64,000 nucleotides of DNA from Leptonema illini DSM 21528 (GTDB taxonomy: Bacteria; Spirochaetota; Leptospiria; Leptospirales; Leptonemataceae), in contig NZ_JH597773.1 in the NCBI RefSeq assembly GCF_000243335.1, forward strand, positions 1,323,989 through 1,387,988, read 5' to 3'. This document shows, piece after piece, positions 21,119-30,275 of this stretch. Each line of letters opens with the position of its first letter. Within the stretch, counting starts at the first letter, position 1. Under the pieces are notes generated by a model. That model was not told the DNA's origin, ran no database searches, and saw nothing but the letters and a program-made list of their open reading frames with translations. A program made the translations under genes and the position numbers.

Positions 21119-22671
21119 TCCTCTATTTCCACCTGGATCTTCAGCTTCAGCGCCTCTTCGAGAAGCTCTTTTCTGATCTCTGCCGAGGTGAGCGCATAGC
21201 TCAGATCGGGCGTGCCGCGAAAGGGATTCTTCGTCAGATGCACGATCAAACGCAGCGAGCGCACGTCGGTTCGCTCGGCCACGATCTCTCTGATAACGCC
21301 CTGCTTTGCCCGCGAAAGGCCGATGGCCACTCTTAGAATGCCCGAGAAAAGCCTCACGCGCGCTCGATCCTCTTCGGCAAGAACCTGAAACTCGGGATGA
21401 TTCTTTGAGGGGAAGCTCTTACGATGATACCGGGCGAGGGCGGCCAGCATGGCGATCTCGCGCGTAGAGAAACCGAGCAGGATGTCGGTGTTCTGAATGA
21501 TATACATCCCGTGCTTGTGATGTCCGGCGTGTCCGATGGCCATGCCGACGTTATGAAGCAGGGCTCCGTATTCGAGCAGGTCCTGGTCGACGAGATGCGC
21601 CAGATGCACCTCGTTTAACGCATGCAAAAGAAGAACGCAGATGCGTGCGGTGTCTTCGCCGGGGCCCCGACCGAGAAACTTACGGGCGAGAAACTGAACG
21701 GATTTGCGTCGTATCTCGTTCAGATTCTCGCGCTTCTTCTTGCGAAAGAGGATCTCGTAGAGCACGCCTTCGCGAAGGGCATAGGGCGAATAGACCATCT
21801 TATCGATGTGCAGAATGCGAAAGGACTCCTGTAAAACAAGTACGCCGCCGGTGATGATGTCGGCCCGCTTCTCGTCGAGTCCGGTCTTTTTGATGCGCTC
21901 CTCCGGCGTCTTCGCTGCGAGCAGCATCTCGACGATGCGATCGAGATCACGCGAGGTGAACGTATCGGCGGTGCGGTTCGGCTCGGGCAGATGTCGCTGC
22001 ACGAGGTCGAGTACGGTCTTGATCGTACCCGAGCTGCCGACGGCCATTTCATAAGAGAAAGATTCGCCGCGATCGCCGAGCAGTTCAAGCATGCTTTCCA
22101 GCCGATAGCGGATGAAGGTGCGGCACGGCTCGATGGCCTTTGCCTCGACGTTGCCTCCAGGAAAAAAACGCTCCGTCATGCGGATGGCGCCCAGCTTGAG
22201 CGACTGGATAAACTCAGGCGTGCCGCGTTTGCCGATGAGGTATTCGGTCGAGCCTCCGCCGATGTCGATGGTCAGAATCTTCTTCTCGAAAACGGGCAGG
22301 GCCTGAAGGATGCCCAGATAGATGAGTCGGGCCTCTTCCTGCCCGGGGATAACGTGGATGCGTACTCCGCATTCGCGCCGGACCCGCTTCAGGAAATCGT
22401 CCTGATTGCGAGCTTCGCGCACGGCGGACGTGCCGACGGCATGAATCAGGGCGTTCTGCTGGCGGGCGATCTGCACAAAACCCTTCAGGGCGGCGACGGC
22501 TCGATCCTGCGCCTCGGGCAGTATCTGATCGAAGTCGTCGCCACCCGATCCGAGGCGCACCGACACCTTCTCGCGATCGAGGATCTCTATATGGCCGGAT
22601 GCGTCGGCCCTGGCGATGATCATGTGGAAGGAGTTTGTCCCTATGTCGATAGCGGCAACAGGTCGGTTCAT
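21115..22671 (-). CDS. ppx: Exopolyphosphatase / guanosine pentaphosphatase (Ppx/GppA)
   Basis: About 518 aa from the ATG at 22671, where MNRPVAAIDIGTNSF begins after AGGAAA; a longer frame to 22737 lacks support. The N-terminal half is an actin-like phosphatase with AAIDIGTNSF, HAVGTSAVREA, PGQEEARLIYLG and TIDIGGGSTEYL. The C-terminal half is an HD-like helical domain with LLHNVGMAIGHAGHHKHG, where Asn replaces the Asp of a strict HD pair, as happens in this family. It degrades polyphosphate and/or pppGpp; the two cannot be separated by sequence. Confidence 0.92.
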   Translation of the reverse strand: MNRPVAAIDIGTNSFHMIIARADASGHIEILDREKVSVRLGSGGDDFDQILPEAQDRAVAALKGFVQIARQQNALIHAVGTSAVREARNQDDFLKRVRRECGVRIHVIPGQEEARLIYLGILQALPVFEKKILTIDIGGGSTEYLIGKRGTPEFIQSLKLGAIRMTERFFPGGNVEAKAIEPCRTFIRYRLESMLELLGDRGESFSYEMAVGSSGTIKTVLDLVQRHLPEPNRTADTFTSRDLDRIVEMLLAAKTPEERIKKTGLDEKRADIITGGVLVLQESFRILHIDKMVYSPYALREGVLYEILFRKKKRENLNEIRRKSVQFLARKFLGRGPGEDTARICVLLLHALNEVHLAHLVDQDLLEYGALLHNVGMAIGHAGHHKHGMYIIQNTDILLGFSTREIAMLAALARYHRKSFPSKNHPEFQVLAEEDRARVRLFSGILRVAIGLSRAKQGVIREIVAERTDVRSLRLIVHLTKNPFRGTPDLSYALTSAEIRKELLEEALKLKIQVEIED

Positions 22672-22797
22672 GAAGTTTCCTGATTCACAAATGTTTTGGA
22701 GCAGTCCATTCATTGCGGATTGCCTTTCTTGAGTCAAAGGAAAAAATGAACACAGGAAGCATTTCTGCCCTACGGCCTGAATGTTCCGAATAAAAAT

Positions 22798-23799
22798 ATG
22801 AACCCCATCATCTCCGTTAAAGGACTGACAAAAATCTTCGAATCGCGAAAGCGCCGCCCGGGACTGCTCGGCTCCATCACAGGCCTCGTCGCCGGCGAGA
22901 AGACCCTGATCAAGGCCGTCGACTCGGTCAGCTTCGATATCGGCGCCGGCGAACTGGTCGGCTATCTTGGCCCGAACGGCGCCGGCAAGTCGACTACGAT
23001 CAAGATGCTTACCGGCATCCTGCAGCCCACATCGGGCGACATTCGCATTGATGGCCTTGATCCGACGAAGCGGCGTCGCGACGTCGCGCGCAAGATCGGC
23101 GTAGTCTTCGGTCAGAAGACGCAGCTCTGGTGGGATCTTCCGGTTCGCGAAAGCTATGATCTTCTTCGTATGATCTATCGAATTCCGAAAGACGTCTTTC
23201 GCAGCCGTATGGATTACTTCATCGATCTGCTCGGCCTCGAAGACTTCCTCGATCAGCAGACGCGAAAGCTATCGCTCGGTCAGCGCATGCGCTCCGACCT
23301 TGCGGCGTCGCTGATTCACGATCCGTCCATCCTCTTTCTTGACGAACCGACGATCGGCCTTGATATTCTCACCAAAGACGTCGTGCGGCAGACGATCCGA
23401 CGACTGAATAAAGAGAAGGGCATCACCGTTATCCTGACGACGCACGATATGGACGATATTGAGTTCCTGGCAAGTCGGCTGATTCTGCTTGATAAAGGCA
23501 AGGTACAGTATGACGGCGCCATCGATTCGTTCATCAATACCTACCAGAAGAAGAAGCTGGTGACGATGCACCTTGAGAACGATATGAACGGCGTGCAACC
23601 TTCGTTGAACGGCTTCAAGCTGCTTCAGGCGAAGTCCAATCGCATGTTCGAATTCGAGATGCCGAAAGAAGAGAGCGTCGCTCCTTTGATCGAGTGGTTT
23701 AACAATCACGGCGGTCGCATTCAGGAGATCAACGTTCGCAAAGAAGATTTGACCGATACGCTGAAAGGCATCTACGCCGGCCAGAAGCTGGAGCTGTGA
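22798..23799 (+). CDS. ABC-2 type transporter, ATP-binding protein
   Basis: 333 aa. Walker A GPNGAGKST at about residues 58-66, signature LSLGQRMRSDLAASL, Walker B ILFLDEPTIGLD, and a C-terminal extension of about 100 residues. This form, with an insertion after the first strand (KRRPGLLGSITGLVAGEK), is typical of the COG4586 group encoded with two six-helix permeases. One base separates it from the first permease. The cargo is unknown. Export of a lipid, glycan or drug is possible. Confidence 0.92.
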   Translation: MNPIISVKGLTKIFESRKRRPGLLGSITGLVAGEKTLIKAVDSVSFDIGAGELVGYLGPNGAGKSTTIKMLTGILQPTSGDIRIDGLDPTKRRRDVARKIGVVFGQKTQLWWDLPVRESYDLLRMIYRIPKDVFRSRMDYFIDLLGLEDFLDQQTRKLSLGQRMRSDLAASLIHDPSILFLDEPTIGLDILTKDVVRQTIRRLNKEKGITVILTTHDMDDIEFLASRLILLDKGKVQYDGAIDSFINTYQKKKLVTMHLENDMNGVQPSLNGFKLLQAKSNRMFEFEMPKEESVAPLIEWFNNHGGRIQEINVRKEDLTDTLKGIYAGQKLEL

Positions 23800-23800
23800 T

Positions 23801-24586
23801 ATGGTGTATTTGAAGTTCATCTCCATGTCGTTTCAGCGTTCGCTGGCCTATCGGGTAGAATACTTCACCGCCATCCTGAACGCCTTCCTCTATATTTTCA
23901 TCTTTGTCTCGGTCTGGCAGGCCCTTATTCCCGAAGAAGGTCTCGCCGACGGCATCACGCGCGAAAGCATGACGGCCTATGCCGTCCTGTCGACGTTGAT
24001 CAAGGCCAGCTTCGGCCGCAATGACAGCCTGCTTTCGCAGAAGGTGAAATCGGGCGAGATCGCCACCGATCTCATGAAGCCGTTCTATTTTCCGCTCATG
24101 TATCTCTCTGATACGATCGGCAGCACGCTCTTTCAGCTGTTTTCGCGAGTGATACCTCTTCTGCTTTTCTGCATCTTTCTCTTTGATATAAAGCTGCCGG
24201 TCGACGGAGAGCTTTTTCTGCGGTTCCTGCCCGTGTATATTCTCGCCTTTCTTCTTTTCTTTCTGCTGTCGTTCTTTATCAGTTCGCTCAGCTTTTACTT
24301 CGTAGAGATATTCCCCTTCTATATCTTTTATTATGCGCTGATAACGCTTGCATCGGGCGCCGTGATACCTCTCGATTTCTTTCCAGAAGGAATCAGCGGC
24401 ATGCTGGAATGGACTCCGTTCCCGTATCTTTTTTATTATCCGACGATGCTGCTCTTGCAGAAGCCCGGCCTGCCCGAATATTCCGACCTGCTTCTACGGT
24501 ATGGCGTTCTGACCTTCGGATTGCTTTTGCCCTGTACTCTTCTTTATCGAACGGGTCTGCGCAAGCTGACCATCGCCGGAGGTTAA
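23801..24586 (+). CDS. ABC-2 type transporter, permease subunit 1
   Basis: 261 aa with about six membrane segments (e.g. FLYIFIFVSVWQALI, YILAFLLFFLLSFFISSLSF). The layout resembles the COG4587 permease that pairs with COG4586 ATPases. It begins one base after the ATPase gene and ends one base before the second permease, so all three are one transcript and one complex in the inner membrane. Confidence 0.88.
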   Translation: MVYLKFISMSFQRSLAYRVEYFTAILNAFLYIFIFVSVWQALIPEEGLADGITRESMTAYAVLSTLIKASFGRNDSLLSQKVKSGEIATDLMKPFYFPLMYLSDTIGSTLFQLFSRVIPLLLFCIFLFDIKLPVDGELFLRFLPVYILAFLLFFLLSFFISSLSFYFVEIFPFYIFYYALITLASGAVIPLDFFPEGISGMLEWTPFPYLFYYPTMLLLQKPGLPEYSDLLLRYGVLTFGLLLPCTLLYRTGLRKLTIAGG

Positions 24587-24587
24587 C

Positions 24588-25418
24588 ATGTCTGCCGAAG
24601 TTACTCAGATCGGACGCTGGCAGCGACTGTCGCCCTATATTCAGCTGATGAAATCGAGCATCCAGAGCCGCATGGAATACAGGGGCACGTTTATCGCCTT
24701 TCTGTTAACGATCGCCGGTTTTTATCTGGCGCAGATCGCCGTCATCGGCTTGATGCTCGGTCGTTTCGGCACGATCGGCGGCTGGTCGCCGGGCGAGATG
24801 GCCTTTCTCTATTCGCTGCTCATTCTTTCGACCGGATGCGTTTCGGCGATATTCTCGGGCATGCTCGACTTCTCGGAGTTCATTCGTGAAGGCACGTTTG
24901 ACAGGCTGCTTCTGCGACCGCTCTCGACACTGGGGCAGGTTCTCGCCATGCGTTTTGATATGACGGGCTTCATGCATCTGCTTCTGGGTATCGCCGCACT
25001 GGCGTTTGCGACCGCCCTTCTCGATATTGAATGGACGACTGTGCGTGTCGCCTTCCTGATTCTGTCCGTGGCCGGCGGAGTTCTTATTCTGGGGGGAGTG
25101 CGCATCATCGTCGCCTCGATATGCTTCTTTACGGTACGCAATGAAAGCCTGCAGCATCTGATCGTCTTTTCGACGCGCGAGTTTTTGATGTATCCGGTCA
25201 GCATCTATATCAGGCCGGTGCAGATCTTTCTCACGTTTCTCTTCCCGATCGCCTTTGTGAATTTTTACCCGGCCCATGTTCTCCTGAATCGCGATGCAAA
25301 TACGCTGATCGCCCCGGCCCTGGCCTACCTGGCCTTTCCCGTCGGCCTTCTCGTTTTTATCGCCTCGCTGTATTTCTGGAGGGTGGGGCAGCGCCACTAC
25401 TCCAGCACCGGATCATGA
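24588..25418 (+). CDS. ABC-2 type transporter, permease subunit 2
   Basis: 276 aa, about six membrane segments (FIAFLLTIAGFYLAQIAVIG, MHLLLGIAALAFATALL, IFLTFLFPIAFVNFYPA). It resembles the COG3694 permease with the typical FIREGTFDRLLLRPLSTL loop, which contacts the ATPase. It shares ATGA with pdxB, an unrelated metabolic gene, suggesting a shared transcript but not a shared function. Confidence 0.88.
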   Translation: MSAEVTQIGRWQRLSPYIQLMKSSIQSRMEYRGTFIAFLLTIAGFYLAQIAVIGLMLGRFGTIGGWSPGEMAFLYSLLILSTGCVSAIFSGMLDFSEFIREGTFDRLLLRPLSTLGQVLAMRFDMTGFMHLLLGIAALAFATALLDIEWTTVRVAFLILSVAGGVLILGGVRIIVASICFFTVRNESLQHLIVFSTREFLMYPVSIYIRPVQIFLTFLFPIAFVNFYPAHVLLNRDANTLIAPALAYLAFPVGLLVFIASLYFWRVGQRHYSSTGS

Positions 25419-26569
25419 AGCGCATTCTCTATCCCGACCATACGGCAGCCATCGCCGGCGTGCCCGAGCTGATGCAGGATTTCGCCGCGGCTAACGGCCT
25501 TGAGGCCTCGAGATATGAGTTATCTGATCTCCAGAAACTGCTTGCGAGTGAAGGCACGGCGTCTTCAGAGTTCGCCGCATGGCTTCAGGAAAGTCCCATC
25601 GCCCTTTTATCCGTTCCGACGACCGTTCGCATCGACGAAAGACTTCTTCGGCTAACAGAGGCAGAGGCCTTTGCAACGGCATCGACGGGCACCGATCATG
25701 TTGACTTTTCTTCTCTTGAAAGAGAAGGCCTGCCGTACTTTTCAGCGCCCGGTGAGAACGCCCTTTCCGTCGTCGAGTATGTGTTAGCCGCTCTTCCTCT
25801 TCTGTTTGATCCCGACAGACTCTGCAAAGCGGAAGGCGATTTCAGCCTGGGCATCGTCGGCTACGGTCGCATCGGCGGCGCCCTCGGTGCGGTCGCACAC
25901 AGGCTGGGCTGGACGGTCAGAGCGTATGACCCGCCGCTTTTTCATTCAACAGAAGATGATCTGCATTCCGTTTTGCAGAGCGACGTGATCACCTTTCATG
26001 TTCCGCTGACGAAAGAGGGAAGGCATGCGACGCGCGGAATGATAACCGATACCTTTCTCGATCAGGCCAATCCTTCGTCGGTCTGGATCAACGCGGCAAG
26101 AGGCCCTGTTATTACTCCCGAGACGCTTCTCAGGCTATGCAGTGAATTCCGCACCGTCATCGATGTCTTTCCGTCTGAGCCTGCGAGGCCGGAGTGGCTC
26201 GAGAAGGCGACGCTCGTCAGTCCGCACGTGGCCGGCTACTCCTGGAAGGCGCGCTTTGCCGGAGTCTTTCGCGTTCTACAGAGCTTTGCTGTGGCCCGTT
26301 CTCTTCGTATGCCTTTCAGAATCGAAGACTATCGGCCGGAGCGGTTTGCGTTAAGCGGCCTCGATTTTCTGGAAGCGGAGTCGCAGTCGCTGAAATCTGA
26401 TCCGGATTCCTTTTCTGAAAGGCGCAATCGTTACCCGACACGCAGCTCTATTCGCGACGAGATGGAACTCGGTCGGCTTGAGGGCCTTTCGGGCCTGAAT
26501 GCAGGCTCGCCGCACGGACGTTATTTCGGTCGGATTTTCGAGGCATGGAACGAGCTGCATCTTTATTGA
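25415..26569 (+). CDS. pdxB: 4-phosphoerythronate dehydrogenase
   Basis: 384 aa, a D-isomer-specific 2-hydroxyacid dehydrogenase of the PdxB length and layout. NAD motif LGIVGYGRIGGALGAVAHRL; catalytic Arg in INAARGPVI, Glu in VFPSEPARPEW and His in SPHVAGYSWKAR, the last a PdxB-like block. A C-terminal dimerisation extension follows. It oxidises 4-phospho-D-erythronate in the route to pyridoxal phosphate, alongside pdxA at 15.5 kb. A related hydroxyacid dehydrogenase is the main alternative. Overlaps the permease by four bases and mutY by 25. Confidence 0.85.
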   Translation: MKRILYPDHTAAIAGVPELMQDFAAANGLEASRYELSDLQKLLASEGTASSEFAAWLQESPIALLSVPTTVRIDERLLRLTEAEAFATASTGTDHVDFSSLEREGLPYFSAPGENALSVVEYVLAALPLLFDPDRLCKAEGDFSLGIVGYGRIGGALGAVAHRLGWTVRAYDPPLFHSTEDDLHSVLQSDVITFHVPLTKEGRHATRGMITDTFLDQANPSSVWINAARGPVITPETLLRLCSEFRTVIDVFPSEPARPEWLEKATLVSPHVAGYSWKARFAGVFRVLQSFAVARSLRMPFRIEDYRPERFALSGLDFLEAESQSLKSDPDSFSERRNRYPTRSSIRDEMELGRLEGLSGLNAGSPHGRYFGRIFEAWNELHLY

Positions 26570-27843
26570 AAGGACAGGCTTTCGGCGCGGCCCTTGTCGA
26601 CTGGTATAGAGAGAACGAGAGGGATCTTCCCTTTCGTCGCAGCCGTGATGCCTATCGCATCTGGATCTCTGAGATCATGCTGCAGCAAACAAGGGTCGCA
26701 GCCATGCTGCCGTCGTACGATCGCTTTATTCGAAGGTTTCCCGATCTCAGCTCTCTTGCCCTGGCCGATCTCGAAGAAGTTCTGCAGCACTGGAAGGGCC
26801 TCGGATATTATCAGCGCGCCCGTAACCTGCATCGAGCCGCCGGGCAGATGCACTCCGAGGGCCTGGAATCCGTGCCGATCGACTATGAGCGATTGCGATC
26901 GTATGCCGGTATCGGCCCGTATACGGCGGCGGCCATTGCAAGCATCGCCGGCGATCAGATGCATGCGGTGCTTGACGGTAATGTGAAGCGCGTGATCAGC
27001 CGGCTCCTTGATCGTATGGAAAGCGATCGAAAGCTTCAACAGATTGCCGACGATCTGTTAAAGAAATCGCAACAGAGGCCGTCGCTGTTTAACCAGGCTA
27101 TGATGGAGCTGGGAGCGACGGTCTGCATTCCTAACCGACCTCTCTGTGATCGTTGCCCGGTGAGGCGTGATTGCCAGGCCGGCGCGCGGGGAGTGGATTA
27201 TGCGGCGACCATTCCAGTCTCGCGAAAAGAAGCGCCGATTCCGCTTCATGTTCGCGTTTATGTTCACCGACGCAGGGGCGATGCAGGCAGAGAGTATGCT
27301 CTGATAGAGAATTCAAACGGACTCTTTTTGAAAGAACAGCTGAGCTTTCCCTATTCAGCGACGGAGGATGACAGGCCGGTATATCAGAGCCCTGGATTAA
27401 CCGAAGGCGAAGGGGCTTCCGGGCAACGTCTGCTCGGAAGCTTCCGTCACAGTATTATGAAATGGCGGATGCGCTGCGACGTGATCCTTAGCGAGACCGC
27501 AGTTGCCGGCGCCCTTTGGCTTACTGACGACGAGATCGAGAAGAGGTTGCACAGCTCATTCGCCTCGAAGGTGCTATCGGTGCTCGGTAAGGTCGGTGCG
27601 GTCAAGGTGCTCGATCCTGTGGGCGAAGCGACGGATCGTGCTGACGATGATCCCACGTCGGATGAGTCGCGGCGAGTCAAGAAGCCGCGTGATCTCAAGG
27701 CCAAGAAGAAAGAACTGAACGAGAAAAAGCAGCACCATCAGACCAAGCGGAAGGGCGACCCAGATACCGTAGACGACTCCCGTGTTCGCAAAAAGCGGAA
27801 TGATCTGCCTGAAAATGGCCGTAAAACCGAGAGAGATCGTTGA
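26545..27843 (+). CDS. mutY: A/G-specific adenine DNA glycosylase with an unusual C-terminal tail
   Basis: 432 aa. Base-excision enzyme removing adenine paired with 8-oxoguanine. Catalytic Glu in WISEIMLQQTR near residue 43, helix-hairpin-helix YAGIGPYTAAAIASI, Asp in AVLDGNVKRV, and the four-Cys [4Fe-4S] loop CIPNRPLCDRC..RDC. A NUDIX-like C-terminal domain runs to about residue 350. The last about 85 residues are a charged Lys/Arg/Asp-rich tail (e.g. KKKELNEKKQHHQTKRKG) with no known counterpart. They are encoded antisense to the last 90 codons of yihY, over about 270 bases. The tail is probably read-through after loss of a stop. Confidence 0.93.
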   Translation: MERAASLLKGQAFGAALVDWYRENERDLPFRRSRDAYRIWISEIMLQQTRVAAMLPSYDRFIRRFPDLSSLALADLEEVLQHWKGLGYYQRARNLHRAAGQMHSEGLESVPIDYERLRSYAGIGPYTAAAIASIAGDQMHAVLDGNVKRVISRLLDRMESDRKLQQIADDLLKKSQQRPSLFNQAMMELGATVCIPNRPLCDRCPVRRDCQAGARGVDYAATIPVSRKEAPIPLHVRVYVHRRRGDAGREYALIENSNGLFLKEQLSFPYSATEDDRPVYQSPGLTEGEGASGQRLLGSFRHSIMKWRMRCDVILSETAVAGALWLTDDEIEKRLHSSFASKVLSVLGKVGAVKVLDPVGEATDRADDDPTSDESRRVKKPRDLKAKKKELNEKKQHHQTKRKGDPDTVDDSRVRKKRNDLPENGRKTERDR

Positions 27844-29508
27844 GGTAAGAAGCGCTCCGAGCCATGCGGCCGTCAGACTGACACCGGCGTTAGGCAAAAG
27901 CGAATACGAAAACGTGAAGAAGATATTCAGCGCGAAAAAAGCGAGCAGGTTCACAAGCAGGTGTCCGACCAGCGGACGCCACGTAGAGGGGATTTCGCTC
28001 TCGATCGGTTCGGTGCGCAGAACGGGAATCTCGCCCGGCTGCTTGAGAGCGATACGATCCAGCCTGAATCTATAAAGGGCGTTCTGGTCGGTTCCTATGC
28101 GAAAGCCTCCGGGCTCGGGCCGGAATACGGTTAACGACGACGCCTCGGGCCTGAAAATATCGACGCCCATCCAGCTTTCGCCTTCATCGAGGGAGGCCCG
28201 GATCTCGCCCGATTTCGTCCACAGAAAGAGCCGACCTGTGGCGTCGCGGATAACTCCGCTTACGCCTGAAGAAGGGGGAAGATGAAGCGCCGGAAATGTG
28301 CTGGCGAGGTCTTTATCGAGTATGGCCACGCGTCCCGTGCCTGTGAGGGCGAGCCATCCACCGCGCTCAGGGCGAGGCTGTAAGTCGATGATCGTCTCAG
28401 AAAGCGCCGGAACCGAGCGCGGTTCGCTCCACTGAAAGGCTGCAGGACTTTCGCGCAGCATCCCCCTTGCAGTCAGTATGTATCGCGAAGGCTCCTGGCC
28501 TGTGAAGATGATCGAGCGGTGTATCTCGCGAAAGGCCGTCAGATGCTGAACTTCCATGCGTTCCGGATGAATCTGCAAAAGGCGTGAGCCGCGCGGAGAG
28601 CTTAACAGAAGCAGCAATCGTTGCGGCTCGACACGCACCGATTCGATACGCGGAACGGAGGCCCCTCGGTCATAGGTGGATTGAAAGACGCGATAGTCCC
28701 AGCTCTGGCCTGCATCAAGCGAGAAAAACAGGAAGTTAGGCCGGGCTACGATATAGATGCGATCGCCCTGCACATAGATGGACTGCGCCGGGCCCAGCTG
28801 CTCCTTCCAGCGCTGATTCGAGCTTTCCTGCGCCTCGGTTGCTTCGACGTCGGGCGTGATATTACGTCCCGGAACGTTGAAGTCGGTCTTCTCGACGTAA
28901 AGGATTTCCTGTTCCTCTATATCATCTTTTCCGTTGCGTATCGTCAGACGATGGCGATCGCGCAGCAGATAGAGGCGATCGTTTTCGAAACGCATGTCGA
29001 TAATGGCGGGATGGGAATAGGCGTTCTGAACGTCCGAGAGAACGTTAACCGTGATCAGAATAAAGAAAGGTGATACGACCAGCCAGCTTGTGAAGATGGA
29101 GTTGCGAATCAGCCACGGACGCGGTTTTACCCGAAAGATATGATTGGCCGTCTCTTCAAGATACGAGAAGATGTTGATGGCCGCGTAGATCATGAAAAGC
29201 AATCCGATGCCGGCAATCGTATTCGAGCGACCGAGAATATCGTCGAGGGCGTTGACGACGGGCTCGGCGCCCGTGATGCCGTACAGCTGAAAAAACGACG
29301 TTAACTGAAATCTCAGCTCTTCACGGTTCACGTTCGTGAAGCGCATGGCGATCGTCAGCAGCGGAACGATCGAGATCAAGAGAGAGTAGGCGATGGCGTT
29401 GGCCCGTTGTGTAAGCCCGTCACGGTAAAAGCGTCGAGCTGCCGTTTCGAGCAAATCGACAAGATTGGCGATCCGGTGCAGAATGCCCGAAAAGAAAGCG
29501 CCGCTCAA
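27574..29508 (-). CDS. yihY: YihY/BrkB family membrane protein with a large BNR-like insert
   Basis: 644 aa, about twice the normal length. Residues 1-160 and 510-615 together make the YihY/BrkB membrane domain (ANAIAYSLLISIVPLLTIAM, AGIGLLFMIYAAINIFSYLEE, and later VYGIWVALPLGLMVLLFLVQ). Between them about 350 residues look soluble and beta-rich, with two BNR/Ycf48-like turns (FFSLDAGQSWDYRVF near 261 and ASLDEGESWMGVDIF near 438), suggesting a propeller-like domain. It would face the periplasm if the topology is typical. Formerly called RNase BN; the true role of the family is unclear. Overlaps the upstream gene by four bases and mutY by 270 bases in antiparallel. Confidence 0.85.
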   Translation of the reverse strand: MSGAFFSGILHRIANLVDLLETAARRFYRDGLTQRANAIAYSLLISIVPLLTIAMRFTNVNREELRFQLTSFFQLYGITGAEPVVNALDDILGRSNTIAGIGLLFMIYAAINIFSYLEETANHIFRVKPRPWLIRNSIFTSWLVVSPFFILITVNVLSDVQNAYSHPAIIDMRFENDRLYLLRDRHRLTIRNGKDDIEEQEILYVEKTDFNVPGRNITPDVEATEAQESSNQRWKEQLGPAQSIYVQGDRIYIVARPNFLFFSLDAGQSWDYRVFQSTYDRGASVPRIESVRVEPQRLLLLLSSPRGSRLLQIHPERMEVQHLTAFREIHRSIIFTGQEPSRYILTARGMLRESPAAFQWSEPRSVPALSETIIDLQPRPERGGWLALTGTGRVAILDKDLASTFPALHLPPSSGVSGVIRDATGRLFLWTKSGEIRASLDEGESWMGVDIFRPEASSLTVFRPEPGGFRIGTDQNALYRFRLDRIALKQPGEIPVLRTEPIESEIPSTWRPLVGHLLVNLLAFFALNIFFTFSYSLLPNAGVSLTAAWLGALLTSTISLGFTAIFRQIIPLFANTGVVYGIWVALPLGLMVLLFLVQFFLLGLEITRLLDSPRLIRRGIIVSTIRRFAHRIEHLDRTDLTEHR

Positions 29509-30191
29509 GGCCGACTCCTTTCACGTATAAAACGGACCTCGCGTAGAGCGGCTCTGTTTTCATTCTTGTTTATGCCTGTGCCATAAAGGCTTAGCACTTC
29601 GATGCGCATCCATCGCTGCTTCACCTGATCTGGAAATCCTTTAGATGGCGCAATGGTCGGCAGAGAGAGCGCCACGCGCTGTCCGTCTGCCGTATCGCGC
29701 AGCGGCACGTCGATCGACGAAACAAAGACAGGAGGATCGGGGAACTTATAGTCGTGGTTGATATGATAGAGCTGTTGCTCAAAGTAGCTCAGGCGTATGC
29801 GACTGGGACGACCCACACCCGCCGTATCGCCGGTGAACAGTTCGATGCCGACGATAGGATCGGGCTCGGGAATGCGGCCGGGGCGATGCGTCATGCCCGG
29901 ACTGAGCATGATATACAGTCCCTCATAATGAACAGCCGCGGGCTGTGCGGGCTTGCTACTATCGCCCGTACCGGGGTCAAGTCGTCCTGAATCAGACCAG
30001 AAGGTGGTGAGATCACCGTCGCTGACCGCTTCGAGTCGGGTCTCGGTGAGCATGGAATGAGTGGACCAGCCGAGAAAGGGCTCTCTGTAAGCGGCCAGCG
30101 TCTGACGGGTGCCCTGGATCAGCGCAAACTGTATTATCAGAAATCCCGTCAGAAAGATGGCAATGAAGGCAACTCTGCCGCTTCTCAGCAT
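29505..30191 (-). CDS. Membrane-anchored protein with a possible discoidin/NADase-type glycan-binding domain
   Basis: 228 aa. One N-terminal membrane helix (VAFIAIFLTGFLIIQFALI), then an extracytoplasmic domain. The segment LEAVSDGDLTTFWSDSG resembles the DGDxxTxW element of discoidin-like carbohydrate-binding domains. The rest is beta-rich. Its stop shares four bases with the yihY start, so the two are co-translated and may act together outside the membrane. The domain match is weak and based on one motif. Confidence 0.7.
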   Translation of the reverse strand: MLRSGRVAFIAIFLTGFLIIQFALIQGTRQTLAAYREPFLGWSTHSMLTETRLEAVSDGDLTTFWSDSGRLDPGTGDSSKPAQPAAVHYEGLYIMLSPGMTHRPGRIPEPDPIVGIELFTGDTAGVGRPSRIRLSYFEQQLYHINHDYKFPDPPVFVSSIDVPLRDTADGQRVALSLPTIAPSKGFPDQVKQRWMRIEVLSLYGTGINKNENRAALREVRFIRERSRP

Positions 30192-30275
30192 ACAGGAGAG
30201 GTTCCGGGAAATTCTATTTACCGTAAATCCATTTTCGTTTTTTCAGTTCATATAGAGAACAGAGGGTGCTATTAG

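Noticed and set aside
27782-29073. Plus-strand frames opposite yihY
   Set aside because: Antisense shadows of the yihY frame; no ribosome site or motif.
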